From Branchiostoma belcheri (taxonomy: Eukaryota; Chordata; Leptocardii; Amphioxiformes; Branchiostomatidae), in contig NW_017802802.1 in NCBI RefSeq assembly GCF_001625305.1, positions 46,690-110,689 of the forward strand: a DNA stretch of 64,000 nucleotides, in the 5' to 3' direction. Below the pieces are notes generated by a model. That model was not told the DNA's origin and did not search any database. It saw nothing but the letters and a program-made list of their open reading frames with translations. Below, one piece after another: positions 26,501-41,800 of this stretch. The position numbers and the translations under genes were made by a program. Each line of letters starts with the position of its first letter. Positions within the stretch are counted from its first letter, which is position 1.

Positions 26501-29500
26501 TTGTCATGAAACCTGGTATGATTTTCCCAGCTAGTTGTTCCCATTACTCCGAGATAACTCTATGGCAGCCCAGACGTAGTCCCTCGCCATGTCCAGCCAT
26601 GCCTGACCCAGGATGCGCCAAATTGGGACTACACAGGAGGACTGTTGTGCACGCAACAAGACAATGATATCAAAGGGAGTCTGGCTGGAAACGAATTACG
26701 TGACGCCATTATCAGGGGCATGTCACACACGTTAAGTGACCTATGGGGAAAGGGGCAGGAATCACGGCGGGTGTGTATGAACTGAGAGCCCGCATAGCGG
26801 TCCCCAATACTGCCGAACTACCCCCCTCCCCAGCCATGGTTGGGATGTTCGGTTGGTGTACATGTTCGGTGGCTACCGTTCGGCTGCGCCAGCCGAATGT
26901 TTTAAAATGTTAACGTTCAAAGTCAGCATAGGCCATAGTCAACAAAGAATTATTAACTATGCTGTGAAATTCGTTTCTAACAACTAATGCTAAGTATGAT
27001 AGAAATTCTAAAATTATCTAGGAGTCTGTCATGTTCAACTGTTTTTAAAAGTTGTTTTTTTTTTACATGTGACAAGTGTTGACTAGTTCTGTCAGGTCAG
27101 TTCATCGTAGTGATGCTGACACCGAAGAAGAGGATGGATGTCACTGGAAATGTCTGGGAGTAGTCTCCGTAATTTATCCAGCAGCAGAATTTGTAATGTC
27201 TTTGAATAAAACCATCTAGTACGCCATTCAAAGCTAGCACAATGCGGAGGGGGGTAATTAATTAGCAGATATCTGTGTGTGCATCGGAAGCCCCACTCAG
27301 AGCGGGACAGGTGTACATGTGCCCGCACTTCCAGGTAGGGGCAAATAAATCACCAGTTCCCATTGAAATCGGCATTTCCGGCAACACACGGCAAATTTGT
27401 TGCTTCAACAAAGTTAGAGAACGGGCACACAGAGCCAGGAGATGCGCTTCGTGTTGTCAAATCGTCAAAAATGTTCTACAGTTCCCGTTTGAAACTATGA
27501 AAGTTTGCACAATGTTTTAATAATTTCAAATAAGATCCTTTGTCATTCAACAGTAAATTAAATGCACATTACCTTGGAACGTGCATGAAGAGGTACAATT
27601 TATGAGATGATTTTCGTCATAACTGAAATAAGTAAACGAGTAAAATAAGGGTAGAGCCTTGCGAAGTTTTAAAACATGAACACTCTTCATAAAGTTTTAA
27701 TAATCCGTAGTTTTTCGCCATATTTTGCCCGCCCGTAAAATGACTGTATGACTCTTTAAAACGGACATGCAGAGGTACAATGGAGGAGATGCGCTTCAAC
27801 TCTAAAAACCTCAAACATTTCATAATTCTAAAGTCATTCTTTGAAACTATAGGAAGCATGCATCTGATAATTTTCCAATGATCCGAAGGAAGGTATACTT
27901 CTGCCATGTATCTGTTATACAAAGAACTGTGTGAGTCATTCTGATCTGGGAACAGCACAGGCAGTGATTAAAGTGTTTGTCGGCAGCTGACCATTCCGAT
28001 TAGGTGGTAGGACAGGAATGCTGCTCGAAAAGCACCCTCTTAACATATCTGAAGGAGAAGAACAGGGAGACATCGCAGGAAACGTACGTGACATTGCGGT
28101 ATGCAGGAAAGAACAGACTGACATTGTGAGATCACCAAACTGCCTGGGATTCAAATTTCCCCATCTTTGTCGGAACACCGGGTACCGGTCAAGGCACCCG
28201 GAGCGAAATGTTAAACAGGAGTTTCAAAAGTCAACTTTCTGGTCGTATTTTAATGTCGTAAGTTGAGTCGACCCTATCCCATGCATACTAATATCATCTG
28301 TGAGGTAAAAATGCGATGTCGCTGATGGAAAACGGTTGCATGTTTTGTATTAAAGGCAGGTTCTAGATATTTATTCATTGGTGGTACCAAATGATAAAGG
28401 GACTCCATGTATTTTGGGGGCTATTCAAACTATGCAAAGATATGACCAAAATGTACAAAGAAGTGGCAGTAAATGTCAATATTAAAAAGATTTCCTCATA
28501 CGAAATATTTCTCGTTTGTCCGACCTGAAATGGCATTAGATGCCTTCATATACATAAGGTGATGTAATGCAGTGTTTGTTTTAGGTTCTGGGAATTATAT
28601 TTGATTTCTAGCCGATAACGTTCTATAATCTCCGCGTGGGTCCTGATATGAAAGACCAGCCGGATGTTAGTGATACCTACGCTGACCCATAGATCACAAG
28701 TCTGATTGCCCCCCCCCCCTCCAATCTACACCTTCCCATCAGTATTACAAAGGTTGACATTTGATGCCCCACCTGCCTGCTATAACTACTTTTCTATGAC
28801 GGGGCTGTACGATAATGCAATTACATCCTTTATAATCAACTGTGAGAAAAACGCCGACACAAAGGCAGTCCCTGCACAGCACATTTCACGTAGGCGCTTG
28901 TTTCATGCCTAATGACGACGAAGAATTTTTACTTTAATCGTCGCATCTCAGCCCACCCAAATCTTAATTACCGTCCTTCCTATTAATTTAGCAGTAGACA
29001 ATGCTGGGAAGACGCAATAATGGCCTATAACTCCGGAGTTAATACCTACTGGATGTTATTTCAGCGGAATCTTTCCTGAGGCGATCACGCTATCAATTCA
29101 GATTGGCGCCCCAACATGAAAACTCCGCGGCAAATGGAGAATAAATTACTATCCAGGCCTCGAGAAAAACCTGTACGGTCACTTTTTATAAGAGCTCATA
29201 AGCCACATTAAGCATATTATCCCTGGGGGCGCAAATTTGTGGCTGCTGAGAGCGGCATAAGTCAGCTCGGGCTTGTATAGTAAATTGGAAATGGTTAAGG
29301 GTAGAATTCACTTTGCCCGCGCCCTGCTACAACACATGTTCGGGTCACCCCCTGCATTAACCTCCCTGTGCAAAACGTCAATCACCCGCTCCCTGCTGAC
29401 ACATTCGAGCCTCCTTTGTACACTCGGCCCGACTCGGAAATGGCGAAGACAAATGTGCTACATTACAACTTAAACTGACCATGTGATTGTATTGGATTCA

Positions 29501-32500
29501 CCTGCTTTGTCGGAGGCTGGGGACGACTTTGCGGCAGACAAACGCTACAGTGAATCCTGTCTGTCCATGCCGTTAATACTAGTATGTATGTGCACCCGCA
29601 ACAGTCTGCTATTCTCATAGATACTAGTATTCACCGTATAGAAAAAAATACAATCTTAGTTTTTTAAAAGTAGCAAATTCTAGTAGCTGAATCCATTCTG
29701 GTAACTGAATAAAAGCCTAACCCACCACGCATTACGACACATGTACGGGCAAAGTTACGAGCTTGTTGCAGTTTATTGTGGATTTGTCAGTTGATGTGCT
29801 CTGTTCAGTTCATTCCATACATAAGCGATTATATTGACCCTTGCTGCTTGATATAAATCTGTACATAAATGGTTCAAATGGGCAACCTTAAACTGTATTG
29901 ATTCAAATGTGTAATAATACGTGTGCCACACTCTAATCAACCCAGTCGTTGTTGCCAATGTAACAAAATATTGCAAATTCATTACTCTGTGCTTATAAAA
30001 GTCCTTGTCTCTAAAGTATAGCCTATACATTCCTGTACTATCATCGGAAAGTGAAAATGTGTCTCTCTATACATTCTATTTTGATTAATTTTATAGTGAT
30101 ATCAACTTATATTAACTTTTTCTAAATCAGCAATACGCCAGCTACAACTGTAGCAATGTGACTTGGGAAAACTTTTCTGGAGGCCTTCTCAATTAATAAA
30201 ACTCAGGAAGGCACCTCAGAAGGCCATACAAAGAAACTGTGTTCAGTGTCTTCGACAGTCATGAGCATCCCAACGTCCATGTCATCTTAGTTTGTGACTA
30301 AGACTAAAAAAATGTCACAAACTAAGATGACATGGGCGTTGGGACCAGACGAAATACTATGGAAGATATCTGGCGCATGCATCCTGTCATAGCACACATC
30401 ATCTAGAAGACTTCCCAACATGACATCCCTGGGATTTACTTCCCAACATGACATCCCTGGGTACTTCTTGCGACACTGCGTCAACTCTGCGTCTCCAAAC
30501 AAGACCCGTAGTCTCAATCAGACTCGTTTTAATAGCAGAAAAATAATAGAAATTGGACAAATAATGGGAATGAAAGTTTTGAAACTTTATTTTCAAGCTC
30601 AACCTCACAATGTCTGAACTTTGTTGAATTCACAATATTTAAGAATCGTTCCACACTGAAGAGTTGGAGATAACACCTATGCTTGTTAAGATTTGTACAG
30701 AAATTTATACTTGATTATACGAATCATACGAATAATTTAACGTGATTATACGAAGTAAACAATGACTATTGACGAATTTACTTCAAATCGGTTAGCAAAG
30801 GTTGTCCTTCCCTGGGCCTACCGACTCCTCCAGGGACATCTTCTCTGTGTCTTCAGACCTCCACGATGTTTACTTAAGGGAGGAGCAACAAACAGATTGT
30901 TGGCTTGTTGTTACTCGATAGGATCTTACCAAAGGGGGTAATTAACACAGCTCCCGGGGCCTTGTTCTTACCACAATCACCGATAGTTGTGCACAGTGCA
31001 CAGATTAGTCACCGCGGGCCCAGGGGGAGTAGTCCTCTCAACACACACTGGGAGGGGCGTGCGGTCTGTATGACAAATTGGTTGTTGGCAGGTTGTCGCT
31101 ACCGGGCTTGAGCATATATGACTGCACCAGTGGAGCCTGTGCATCGACATGTCCGAGAAATATAAACACGATAGTAGACCACACAAGGCAAGGGCATGGG
31201 AGTAGGACTCTCCCACACATTACACATATACACCACCAGAGCAACGATTGAGACAAGTGTCGAGGCAGAGGCTCTGTATATACACCTGTTTAATGTCCAA
31301 TGTGAATGTTGTCGATCGCGTTACACTTGTGCCTTACTTAATGCGAACGGTCAACAAAAATGCCCAGGCAAAGTACAACATATCCAAGAGTCTCTGGCAA
31401 TGTAAAAAAAAGTTTTAGCTCATGAGTAAACGTCCAGAGCAAAACAGTTACTCAATATATAATAACAAGAAGTGAGGTGATATTTGAAGTTTTGAAAGGT
31501 CCTATAAATAATTTTAATACAGTTATAATGAGGCTAACTGGACAACTGACATTTTAAATGCTACAGGATTATGTGAAGTTTACCAAGTTTTTTTGGCATT
31601 TTAAGTGCATAAATATTTACGAACTAAAATCAATTACTTGTATGTTATATGTATATGTGTGTATATGTAATACGATCCCGTGTACAAGCCTTGTGCATGT
31701 AGCGGGGACACATGTAAGGGAAAGCCAACAAGATAAAAGCATTTAACACCGGGAAACGCGTCCGTGCACTGATTTCACGCTAGCCGCCACAGCGCACCGT
31801 ACAGACATGCCGGCACAACTAGGCACTTCCACCGCATTACAGCCCACCTGAGTGCGCGGATTCAACCAAATTCCCACCACTTCATTTCATTTGATATCTA
31901 AAACGCGGACTCGGCGATAATTTCCTCCCCAACAATGGTTCCTTTCTCTGCCCCTTACAATAGCGCAAATGCGGCACTCTTGTGTGGATTGAATCAGACC
32001 TGGTCAGGGCCAATTTTCCCCAGCTATCGTGATAAGGTGTGCGGAGGAGAGATACCTGTTTTTCCGAGATAAAGCCAAACGCGCAGGTAATTAGACTCAT
32101 ATTTGATTACTTTCAGGTTGACCGATGTACAGTGTGTATGCATGTATGTGCGCCCGAGATCGAGCCTTATCTGATGGCTCCGTATCAGTGCAGTCTCCCC
32201 GGCCGACCAGGCCATTCAGATACACATCAGTGATGTCTTCATGCTGAGAGAGGAGAGAGAGACAAAGCTCATCTACACATGCCTGATTGCTTTGCATCTT
32301 AGATAGCATTCCGGGCATAAAACGCCTACTCCATTTATAGGGGGGCTCTGCCCCTCTCTTCTTCCATTAAGACTTTCTGACGTGTGTAATTAAGTCTAGC
32401 ATTTGATGGCTTAAGATCACGCTGATAGTCAACATGTACACCCTGGATAATTCATCTGATCAAAGCCGGGGATTCACGGCTACCATTCTTCTCTTCATTT

Positions 32501-35500
32501 CACCCTTCATTTTGTCTGTCCTTGAAGTTCTGGGCAATCAATTTCCCCCCACACTCCCCGCTGACTCCCAGGCTCTCCGCATTCCATCAGGGCTAATTGG
32601 GTGGATCAGAACAGATACAGGACTGCAGGAAGAGGGGCAGAGCCAAAATCTGAATGAACTCCGGAGAAGTACATGTCGGTACACGGATGGAGGACTTTGT
32701 TTGCATGGGAAGGGACGGGCAGTCTTGTACCACATTAACTGATTATAAGGAGAGAAAATTACAGACGCAGAGTCACATAGTGGAAACAGTTTCTTCAACT
32801 CAAGGCCTGATGGCTCTCAATCTTGAGAATTGAAGAATAATTGACGGTTGGAACGCGCGCAAGATGTTCAAATGATCAGTCGGCGGTCCTCTATGCATGT
32901 AAAACATAGTCTGGACTAAGTGCACAAACAGAGGCCTGACCCCTAAATAAATCATCAAGCACTAGCCACGCTATCATACGCCATCCTGTAAAATAGTTGC
33001 TCAAAAACCTCATGGGCATCAGAACTGTACGTTATCTTTGAGAGACTCAAACACATCTATTTGAAAATTGAATGGAAAGAAGAGACAAACGTCAGCATTT
33101 TCAACAGCCAAAGGACCATGAAAACGTATCGCCACCGTTAACAACTTTGACCCCCACCACTCTAACCTTACTTACCTCCACATTGCCCTTGCCTTTGATC
33201 AAAAGATACCTGGAAGAGAAAATTGATTCGGAAAAGTTATCTCCTGCTTCTAACCCTTCCACCCCACAGGAAATAAGACTGTAAATCAAATTGCGCCAGA
33301 AAGGAAGACAATCTACTGCTGTCTGATTTTCCCCTTTCATTTCAAGAGAGATTGATTGGCCACAAGTTGTTTTATCTCTCCATTTGAGTGGCTTTTTGCA
33401 TGCCTCCCCTGGTAGTGGAAGAAAGAAACAAGTCAATGTATGGCCTTCCATTTATCTAGCATAAGGATCCCATCTGATAATGGTTTGGGGCAACAGTACA
33501 TTAGTACAACACAGGGGTCAGGCCCTTTCTAAATGTTTGATCAAATGTGGTAGTATATGGGATCTCCGGGGAATTTGCCGCTATTTGGCCGTGGAGGCGA
33601 TATTGGCAAAGCCCAGTGTTGAGCCATTACAGGACTAATATTTATTCCCGGTCCTGCTAGTGCCCAGATTTATACAAGACCCCGACCTGGGCGTACAATT
33701 TCTACATCTGGCCTAACAGGGGTATATACAGGCAAGATTCCACATAAAAAGGCATTTCCAACAATCACCTTTGCCTGGCCCTGCTCTGATGGCACCTGAT
33801 GTGGAGTAATCACAACGGGCAGTATTGATCCATATTTCAATCCTTCCAATGGATCTAAATTCAGCCTTTTATGGCTTGGGTTGTATTCTGTGATAAGGAG
33901 ATTCTATAAATAAATGGCAGGGGATGATAGGACATAAACCTGATGATGCAACACGCCAGATGACTTTATGTCAGCTTTTAGCGTGGCTCAGTCCAGTGAC
34001 ATACATTTTTTCACACTTCTTATTCCATCTATCACAGTATAACACTTCTATGTCGTGAATGAAAATGCAGTGTTAAATGTAGTACTTTATTTTCTACTTG
34101 ATGTAAGAGTTCAAGGACTGTAACTTTTAGAATACCTAAGAAAGGAGGAAGGGTGATAATTCAAATCAAGATAGTGGCTGTACTCCTTGATTGTCATAAC
34201 ATTGATCTGATATGCATTTGAACATATATGTTTTGACATGTATATATCAGAACATAGCAACATACCAAATATCAATCTCTTAGGAAGTATTTTTTCTTCA
34301 GATTGAACCAATTCAATTCAATGTAATACTATCTGGTACCATGGAAGCTAAACAAGACGTTAATAGCATTAAGTGAAGGATGGATGTGCCACTGTTGAAA
34401 ACATGTCATGGAAAATCCCCAGCGGAACACTAGGCCTTCCAAGGGGCCAGATTTAGCCAAGGTTGACTGTTTTCACATAGGAGTGAGACCTGTGATCACG
34501 GAATGCCACTCTGATTGGCAATACAACAGAAGCCAGTCAGCCATACAGCAGATGCATATGCTGGGCATACAACAGTCTCGGTCTGACGGTTCCGAGTGGA
34601 TCCACACATTCTTACATGCAAGCCAAGGTGATCTCATTCTGGGTTAGGTGTCCAGAATGCATGAACTTTTCTGTCCCCAGTTGACAGATTTCTGAAAATG
34701 GGTAATTAAGAGGAAGGCATTTTGGAAGTTTTTGATCACATCACACTTGACTGAACACTTCATGGTGATTGAACATCTATAAGTGTGATGCTTGAAAATG
34801 TTTTGTGCAAACTTTACCTGTATACATCCCAAATGGAAGCAAAGGCCCTGTCCTCTCATTTCATTAATTTTTGCTGAAATATTTCTGACGCAGGCTCACT
34901 TACCAGACCCAACAGAGCTGACCTTAAGAGCACTACAGTCTGGCAGGACATGCACTTTTCATTAGTACTTGTCGGTCTGCATCAATTACATGAACCCAGT
35001 CTCTGACAAACCTTAAATTAAATCTATGTCGCCTAATTCGTCTGGGAATTCCTCTATCCACCTGTGGCGGAGGGGCCTTTGTGTGCCTTGTCATTCTGGC
35101 AGTCATGCTTTGCTGCTTATGAGGGAGTCCTGATCCCTACATGTTTAATCAGTGTCATGTTTCAGTTGATTAAAGCCCACTCTGTCCTTCATAAATGTGA
35201 TTTCAATGAAGTGAGGCATGTTCCTTGTGTTGTGAGAGGGGATTACCAGGTGTCGATACAAACCATCCATTATAAAGGGCCAGCCTTCATGCCATTTCTG
35301 CGTTCCGGGGCTTCCTTTTGGAACACCGGTCACACCTGGACTGTGCAGGGGAAGTGAAAGCATTAAGACAGGATGGGGAGATTTCTTCAGGTGTTTCGCC
35401 ATACACAAGACCCCTATGTGGGATGTCTGTATCCAGTCACTGGAGGATACTTTATACATTGTTGCTGTGTTGTTGTTACTGTGGTTTCCTCTCAGCTCTC

Positions 35501-38500
35501 TGTGCATTTGACTGATGACTTCTTTACGTGATGAAGAAGAAATCCAAATAAGCAACACATGTCTATTGTACATTCTGACAGGTATCATTGCTTGTCTGTT
35601 CTTTATGCAGCTTAGAGTTTGACCTTAGTGCATAATCCTCCCTTCCTGTAATTAAGATACAGCACATTTCAGAGGACAACATTGATTACACAGTATCATG
35701 TGCAGAACAGCTATGAAATATCCCTTGACATTTCCAATCCGTCCTTGCAGCTTTAGTATATTATGTATATGAAATCAGGTGAAAACGATTGGGCTCGAAG
35801 GGTTGAGGCTTTAACGACGTAGGCTTATCTGCCTAGTATATCAGAACGACCCACATTTAGCAACATTAAAGCGTGAATTACATGTATATTCTCCTCATCT
35901 GCCTATCACAATGGTGTTTTATACAGCGGTAATACCAGAAAATGGAGTGTAAAGCAGCAGCCTTTTGCTAAAATAGCATGGTAATCTGGGAAAGAAAGGG
36001 CAGCCATGAATATCTCCACATTCCCCTGGGGCCATATGACTCATACCAAAGTGGAGATTTGGTGCAGTGATTCAATTCAAATTAATTACCCGAGGTGGAT
36101 GTTTGCCTTTGTCTGCGTTTGACCCTGGGTCGGCTCCTGTCACCTCAAGCCCATTTAGACAGTTTCTCTCAGCACCCAAATCTGTGATTGCAATGGCTGT
36201 TGACAAGTCCGGATCATCCTCTGACAACTTCCTGCTTTTAAAAATGACAAGAAGTCATGATACTTCAATACAGAAAACATATGTAGGCTCACCAGAAGCA
36301 CAAGTATAACAATATAATGACTGATTTTGCTGGACAAAAACTTCTCCAATCTATTAGGCATACAGAGAATATAAACTGAGTGTCACTTAATAGGAATGTG
36401 GCTGAAGCAAGGACAGTGTGTACACAACAATAAAATATCTCACTGCACTAAACTGACAGGATAATCCAGATCTGCAGATTATCTCTTGTTCTGGTTATGA
36501 TTAACCATGTTTGCACTCTCCAGTGTTTTTGTTGTGAAGCCATTTGATTGACAGTTAGAAGATCTGAAGACGCAACAGGACACTCTGAAAGCTGCTTTCA
36601 CTTGTAGTATAGCTTTGGGTAGTCTACAAAATGTATTCTTGCCATACAGGAACAGACACATGTACCCTGTGGGCTCTGGCCCATTGCATATACGGTTGAT
36701 CCAAGGACATTATCTATACAATGTCCTTGGTTTTAACTTAATGTTCATGTGGAAGTGTACCATGCTTGATTAGGGCTGTGTACCTAATACCTGTACTTGT
36801 ACCTATGATAATATTTAAGTACGACCGGAACCTGTACCTGAACAAAATGATTTCGTTTGAGAAAACTCTCCTTGATTTATCTTGCAGCTCATATCAAATT
36901 ATGTGTTTGCCCTGACTATCTTCCTAAAAAATTTTTAATGTTACATTTTAAAACGCGTTTCTTTCATATGGGGAACCTCAGAAACCATTGACAAACTGTA
37001 TGCTTGAACAGTTTGATAACTGTACAGTATTTACATAAAGGTGACAGGCCCTTGCGAGCTACTCCATACTCTGACCTCTGACTCTTCCATCAGTGTACAG
37101 ACTCTTTGTATGGCACCATACAGGCGAAGTAGGAGTGTGACTGTCACAATGGGTTGGATGCATGGCGGTACATTTATGTGTAAAACGTGCGGACACTGCT
37201 CACTTTGTGTTGGTGTACAATCCCTATGTTATGTGACTGTTATTGTCTGAGATTTCATTCATCATCTACATGTATGGTGGCATCACTGTGGTTAGAAGCA
37301 GTCAACACCGTTTATATATGCAGTACCTTGTATGACATATATTGCATTTTGATATTAACATTGTCTAGAGAGTGTCTGCATGCTTTCCCGTGAGGCATAT
37401 AGACCCCCACATTGTGTGTTATCATCGCCGGCCACTTTAATTCAAGATCATTAAGCATTGTTGGGAACTTTATGAAGCTTGGTCGCTTAAATCCCATGTA
37501 GCATGTTATTTGGTATCCTGAATTCATTATTATTGAAAAAATCTTAGTCTAAAGCCAGATTGCCCAAAAATCACACTATAGTTTCCAGCATCCACAAACT
37601 ATATGAATGCAAAAGAACATTCGAAAGAAGTTGAAGCCAAATGAAAGCCTTATTACAATATATAACGTTTACCATTCAACGTTGTCAGCATCCCCCCTGC
37701 AGACCCTCCCCATCTCTAGGAAATACCTGCAAAGGAAAGATAAACATTTTCTTGTATACAACTGTCATTCATAGTAAACTGTCATTACCTAGTTCAACAT
37801 ATACTTTGCAGCTTGCAAGCTGGACCCTCTATCTATGGCCGGCCAACTCCTCTGGCCAATGATTTCCCCCTTTGCCGATTTCTACTATTTATTCAGCCTG
37901 CAAAGGAGTCTGGTGGAGACTAATAGAAAACAGTGTGCCCGGTTTAATTTTCTCTCAAAGATGCAGTTTAAAACGTTTGTATCTGACATTCTTGGAACTT
38001 AACTTCTGGCTTTCAGTCACCCTAAGGATATACTAGAAACTCAAACAACAAGGAACATCTCTAAATATATAATAGACTGTGAATGAAAGCGCTACAACCT
38101 TTCTCTGTCTCCAACATGACATGATTTTTTACAACAGGCTGATGTCGTCTGCAGTGCCTGTCGAATCTGTCTTTTCCCGCCAAATTGATAGGTGTCATTT
38201 GACAGATCATTATTTGCGCCTGATCAAGTTGTCTGTATAATATTTCAACATTATCAATTAAGGATACTCAAATTAGAATGTCAAATTGATATTTTAAGTT
38301 TCTTAAATTATTTATGTTTTGGCTTTTTGGATAAAATTTATTTTGGAATTCCAAATAAATGTTTAAATTTGAGGCACTCAATTCAATGTAATGAGGCCCC
38401 CAATATTTGTTTGCAAAAGCAAGATGGCGGGTTTGGGGAGGTGAAAAGTTGTACACTTGTCTGATTATTTTTGTCTTCCGAATGTTTTAATTGTTGTTCC

Positions 38501-38856
38501 ACGAAGTTATGTGGGAAATTTCTGTCTCAAACATTTCATCCACTTTCTGATACATTTGTGACCAGTTCGGCGTTTGGGCCTAGTAGTTCTGATGAACTTA
38601 AATTTGGGGGTGGGGGGCACTGAAGAAATACAAATTTTTGATATGATGAATCCTGTGCTAATCTTCAGAAACACCGTTTTAGTTCAAGTTGATACAATGT
38701 GATACGAGTTGATACGAACATATATGTATTTGTCAGATATCTACTGGATACATGATTAGATTCTTGTATATGTAATATTTTCTGTTATTTCATTTTACTC
38801 ATTTTGTTAGGATTCTTGGAGGAATATTTGGCCAACATCATGTTTTCACCCAGATT

Positions 38857-38890
<34 letters not shown>

Positions 38891-41800
38891 CGCGCGTGTA
38901 TGTGTATTACAACTTATCATATTGCTGGTAGCAGCCAACAGCACAACGTTATTCAGTCAGTGAGTGGTAGATGTCCCTGCAATTGGTTATCCATGTGAAC
39001 TGGTTGCCATTTTTATTTTGTCTTGCGGCAACATTGAAGTCTTCATCCAGTCCATTTCTTTACATCAGAAGATTTATGCGCTAAGTATCTAATTTTAAAC
39101 AACTTGTACGCTAAAATCAATAAACAGTTACATGCAGGAATGCTACATTACCATAAATCTAACTCCTGTATTCACGCTGTCTGTTGCAGGGACGCCGGTA
39201 AATCGTATCCCCATCATGGCCAAGCAGACCCTAGATCTCTACCAGCTGTTCAACCTGGTGGTGGAGAGAGGGGGCCTGGTGGAGGTCATCAACAAGAAAC
39301 TCTGGCGTGAGATCACTAAGGGTCTGAACCTGCCCTCTTCCATCACAAGTGCTGCTTTCACCCTTAGAACACAGTGAGTATGCTGTTATGAACCTGTGCT
39401 GTGGTGTAACCTTTCTAGTCCTCAACCTTACCCAGAATCAGAATTCAGAAATGTGTATACCTCGACTTGTTACCTTGAGATCCACCCTTGTTAAAATGTA
39501 GTCAACGGATTGGCAAGGTGGTCTTGTGGTTGGGGTTGTGGAATCTGGGTTTGAATCCCTGACAGGGCCCACTGCTGTGTCCTTGGGAAGGGCACTTTAC
39601 AACTGAAATCCCTACAATTTAGAGTATTGAAAGTATGAATCAAACAGTTTGATCAGGATGTAAATATATTTTGAATGCACAAAGGTTAAAACTGCTGAAA
39701 AAGTGTCACCTTTTCCCAGGTTGGACACAACCAACCACCTGTTGAATAACAGCTGCCCCACAGGGTGTAAAATTGCCCAGATGTAGATGTACAGTAAGCC
39801 GATGTGTGCGTATTTTTCACAACGGTGTTAACCTCCATCACATGTCATTTAGGTAGTGTTAAATCCTTCAGCCCTTTGTTTGAAAGGTGTTGTTGTCTGA
39901 AACCTGTAATTTTCTGGCCAAGCTGTTGGACTATAATTTTCCAGTTGGTGATGATGATAAGACGATATGTTAGATGTTGGTACCAGGTGGCTCATGATAC
40001 CCTTTTGTCTTTATTTGTGATCTCTTGCCTAAGGACTAATTGCAAGTTACATGCATATGTTTGCCAGGGTTTGACTCCATATGAGCTGAAACATTAGGTA
40101 CAACTTGCTTACATTGAGTTGAAGAATATCTTTCAAAGTCAAACAGAGCCCAAATAGGAAAGTGCAAATATCTGGATAAAAAAGTTTAGTTTTCTCCTCA
40201 GAACAAAGATCCAATCAGAACTTACCTTCAGGATTTTTCATTCACCCCCACAACTGAAAACATTCTTTAAGTTGAAGTGAATTCAGTAGTTAAATCACTA
40301 AATCTATAGACTTGTACTTTCATACATGTTGCCTGTAAGTTTCATCAAGTTGGGAATACATTTATGCCAAGATAAAAGATTTGCGCCCACATAGTAAGCA
40401 CATCCCAGATTCCATTAGTAACCGTCGGAAGAGCAACAATCTGCCATTCCACAACCTCCCGTGGTCATCTCATGTATTCCCCCGAGCTGAAAGTGAACTT
40501 AATGATCGGCGTGGCCCGGCTTAGCCTTTGTTATTATCAGATGGGGCTGTACCCCCTCCCGCTGATGTAGCGATCTCCTAGCCGGGGCTAAGTGGCTACA
40601 GACGATCATGCCTCATCCGACCACTGCCGAGCACTCCCCAGAGAGCCATGTTATCAAACCTACAGGCAGCATTCATTCACAGAATCAATTTTACCACCCT
40701 AATCTCCCGAGGTCATCGAGCATATATATTTGATATCCTGCTGCCAGTACAATTTCCTTTTACTCGGGGTGCCGTTGACTGGCAGACGAGGAAGGCCCAT
40801 AAAGCGCAGGTATTTATCCACGCCACTGCCAGGCTCAATGTTGCAATTGGGATTGAGATGATGGAATGTTGATTAAAAGGGGTCAGAAGGTGGTTGTAAG
40901 ACAGGTGCTCTCCATTATTGTTGCCATCACCTTGGCCGTACATCATGACTACTCACTCCACCTGCAACTTCTGCCTTGGCCTTCTCTGCTCATACAAATG
41001 TGCCTCCACGCCCTTTGTTATTCATGATGCACTCCCTCCGCAAGCAAATAAAAAGGACCAAAGGCGCTTTGATGCCAGCTTTTTTTCGGATTCAATTAAT
41101 TCCCATCATTGTGTGGGGTGAACGCCGCACCTGTGCACTGATCCCCGCTCCGTGCTCTACATCAAATGTTTGGTATCTCGCATCGAGACATGTTCGCCAA
41201 GGCTCCGGCAAAGAAAACAAACATGTCGCAGAGGCATGTCCTCCTTTACACTTTTACACACTATTTCTTTAAGCTATTATTAATTAACCATGAACGTGGC
41301 TGCCAGGGAGTCACTTATGTCCTCCCTTTGAAGTTTGACATCGGTCCACAGACGTTTTAACATTTGATCCTCCTGCATGTACTGGATCATGTTGGGAATG
41401 ACGTGGGGAAGATTAAAAGTGTTTAAGGCAGTCAGACTTGACTGGGACATTATAAATCCCCCCATGTCACATATCACAATACCCCGGTTGTGCTGGCATT
41501 AAAGCCTCTGATGGCCGGGCCCTGTTCCCACCCAGTCTGAGTGCATCCAGTTAGCACCTCTCTAGGAAGTGCCCATCTCTAACCAGCGTCTTACATGTTA
41601 AGTCTGGCAAAGAGTAAACAGAATGCCTGGGCGTCCGCAGGTGATGCACCGCGTGCATTAGTCGAGCCATCCTCGATATTGGGCTAGATAAGTGGTGCGG
41701 GGAAAAAGTATGGGAGCGGTGATTTAGGAATGTCTGGGAGTGGTGCTGGTTTAATTGCCTGAAATCAGATCTTATCGAGGCCGGAGAGTTACATTGTCTG

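Larger units (their letters stand above)
25029..39189 (+). other. intron 2 (rest)
   Basis: This is a 14.2-kb intron with one SINE, the family F repeat, a family D MITE fragment, the 75-nt hairpin, a duplicated 24-mer and a TG/CG microsatellite. Repeat-poor stretches at about 28.9-29.5, 31.7-32.4 and 33.5-34.0 kb may be regulatory. No further exon was found. Confidence 0.8.
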
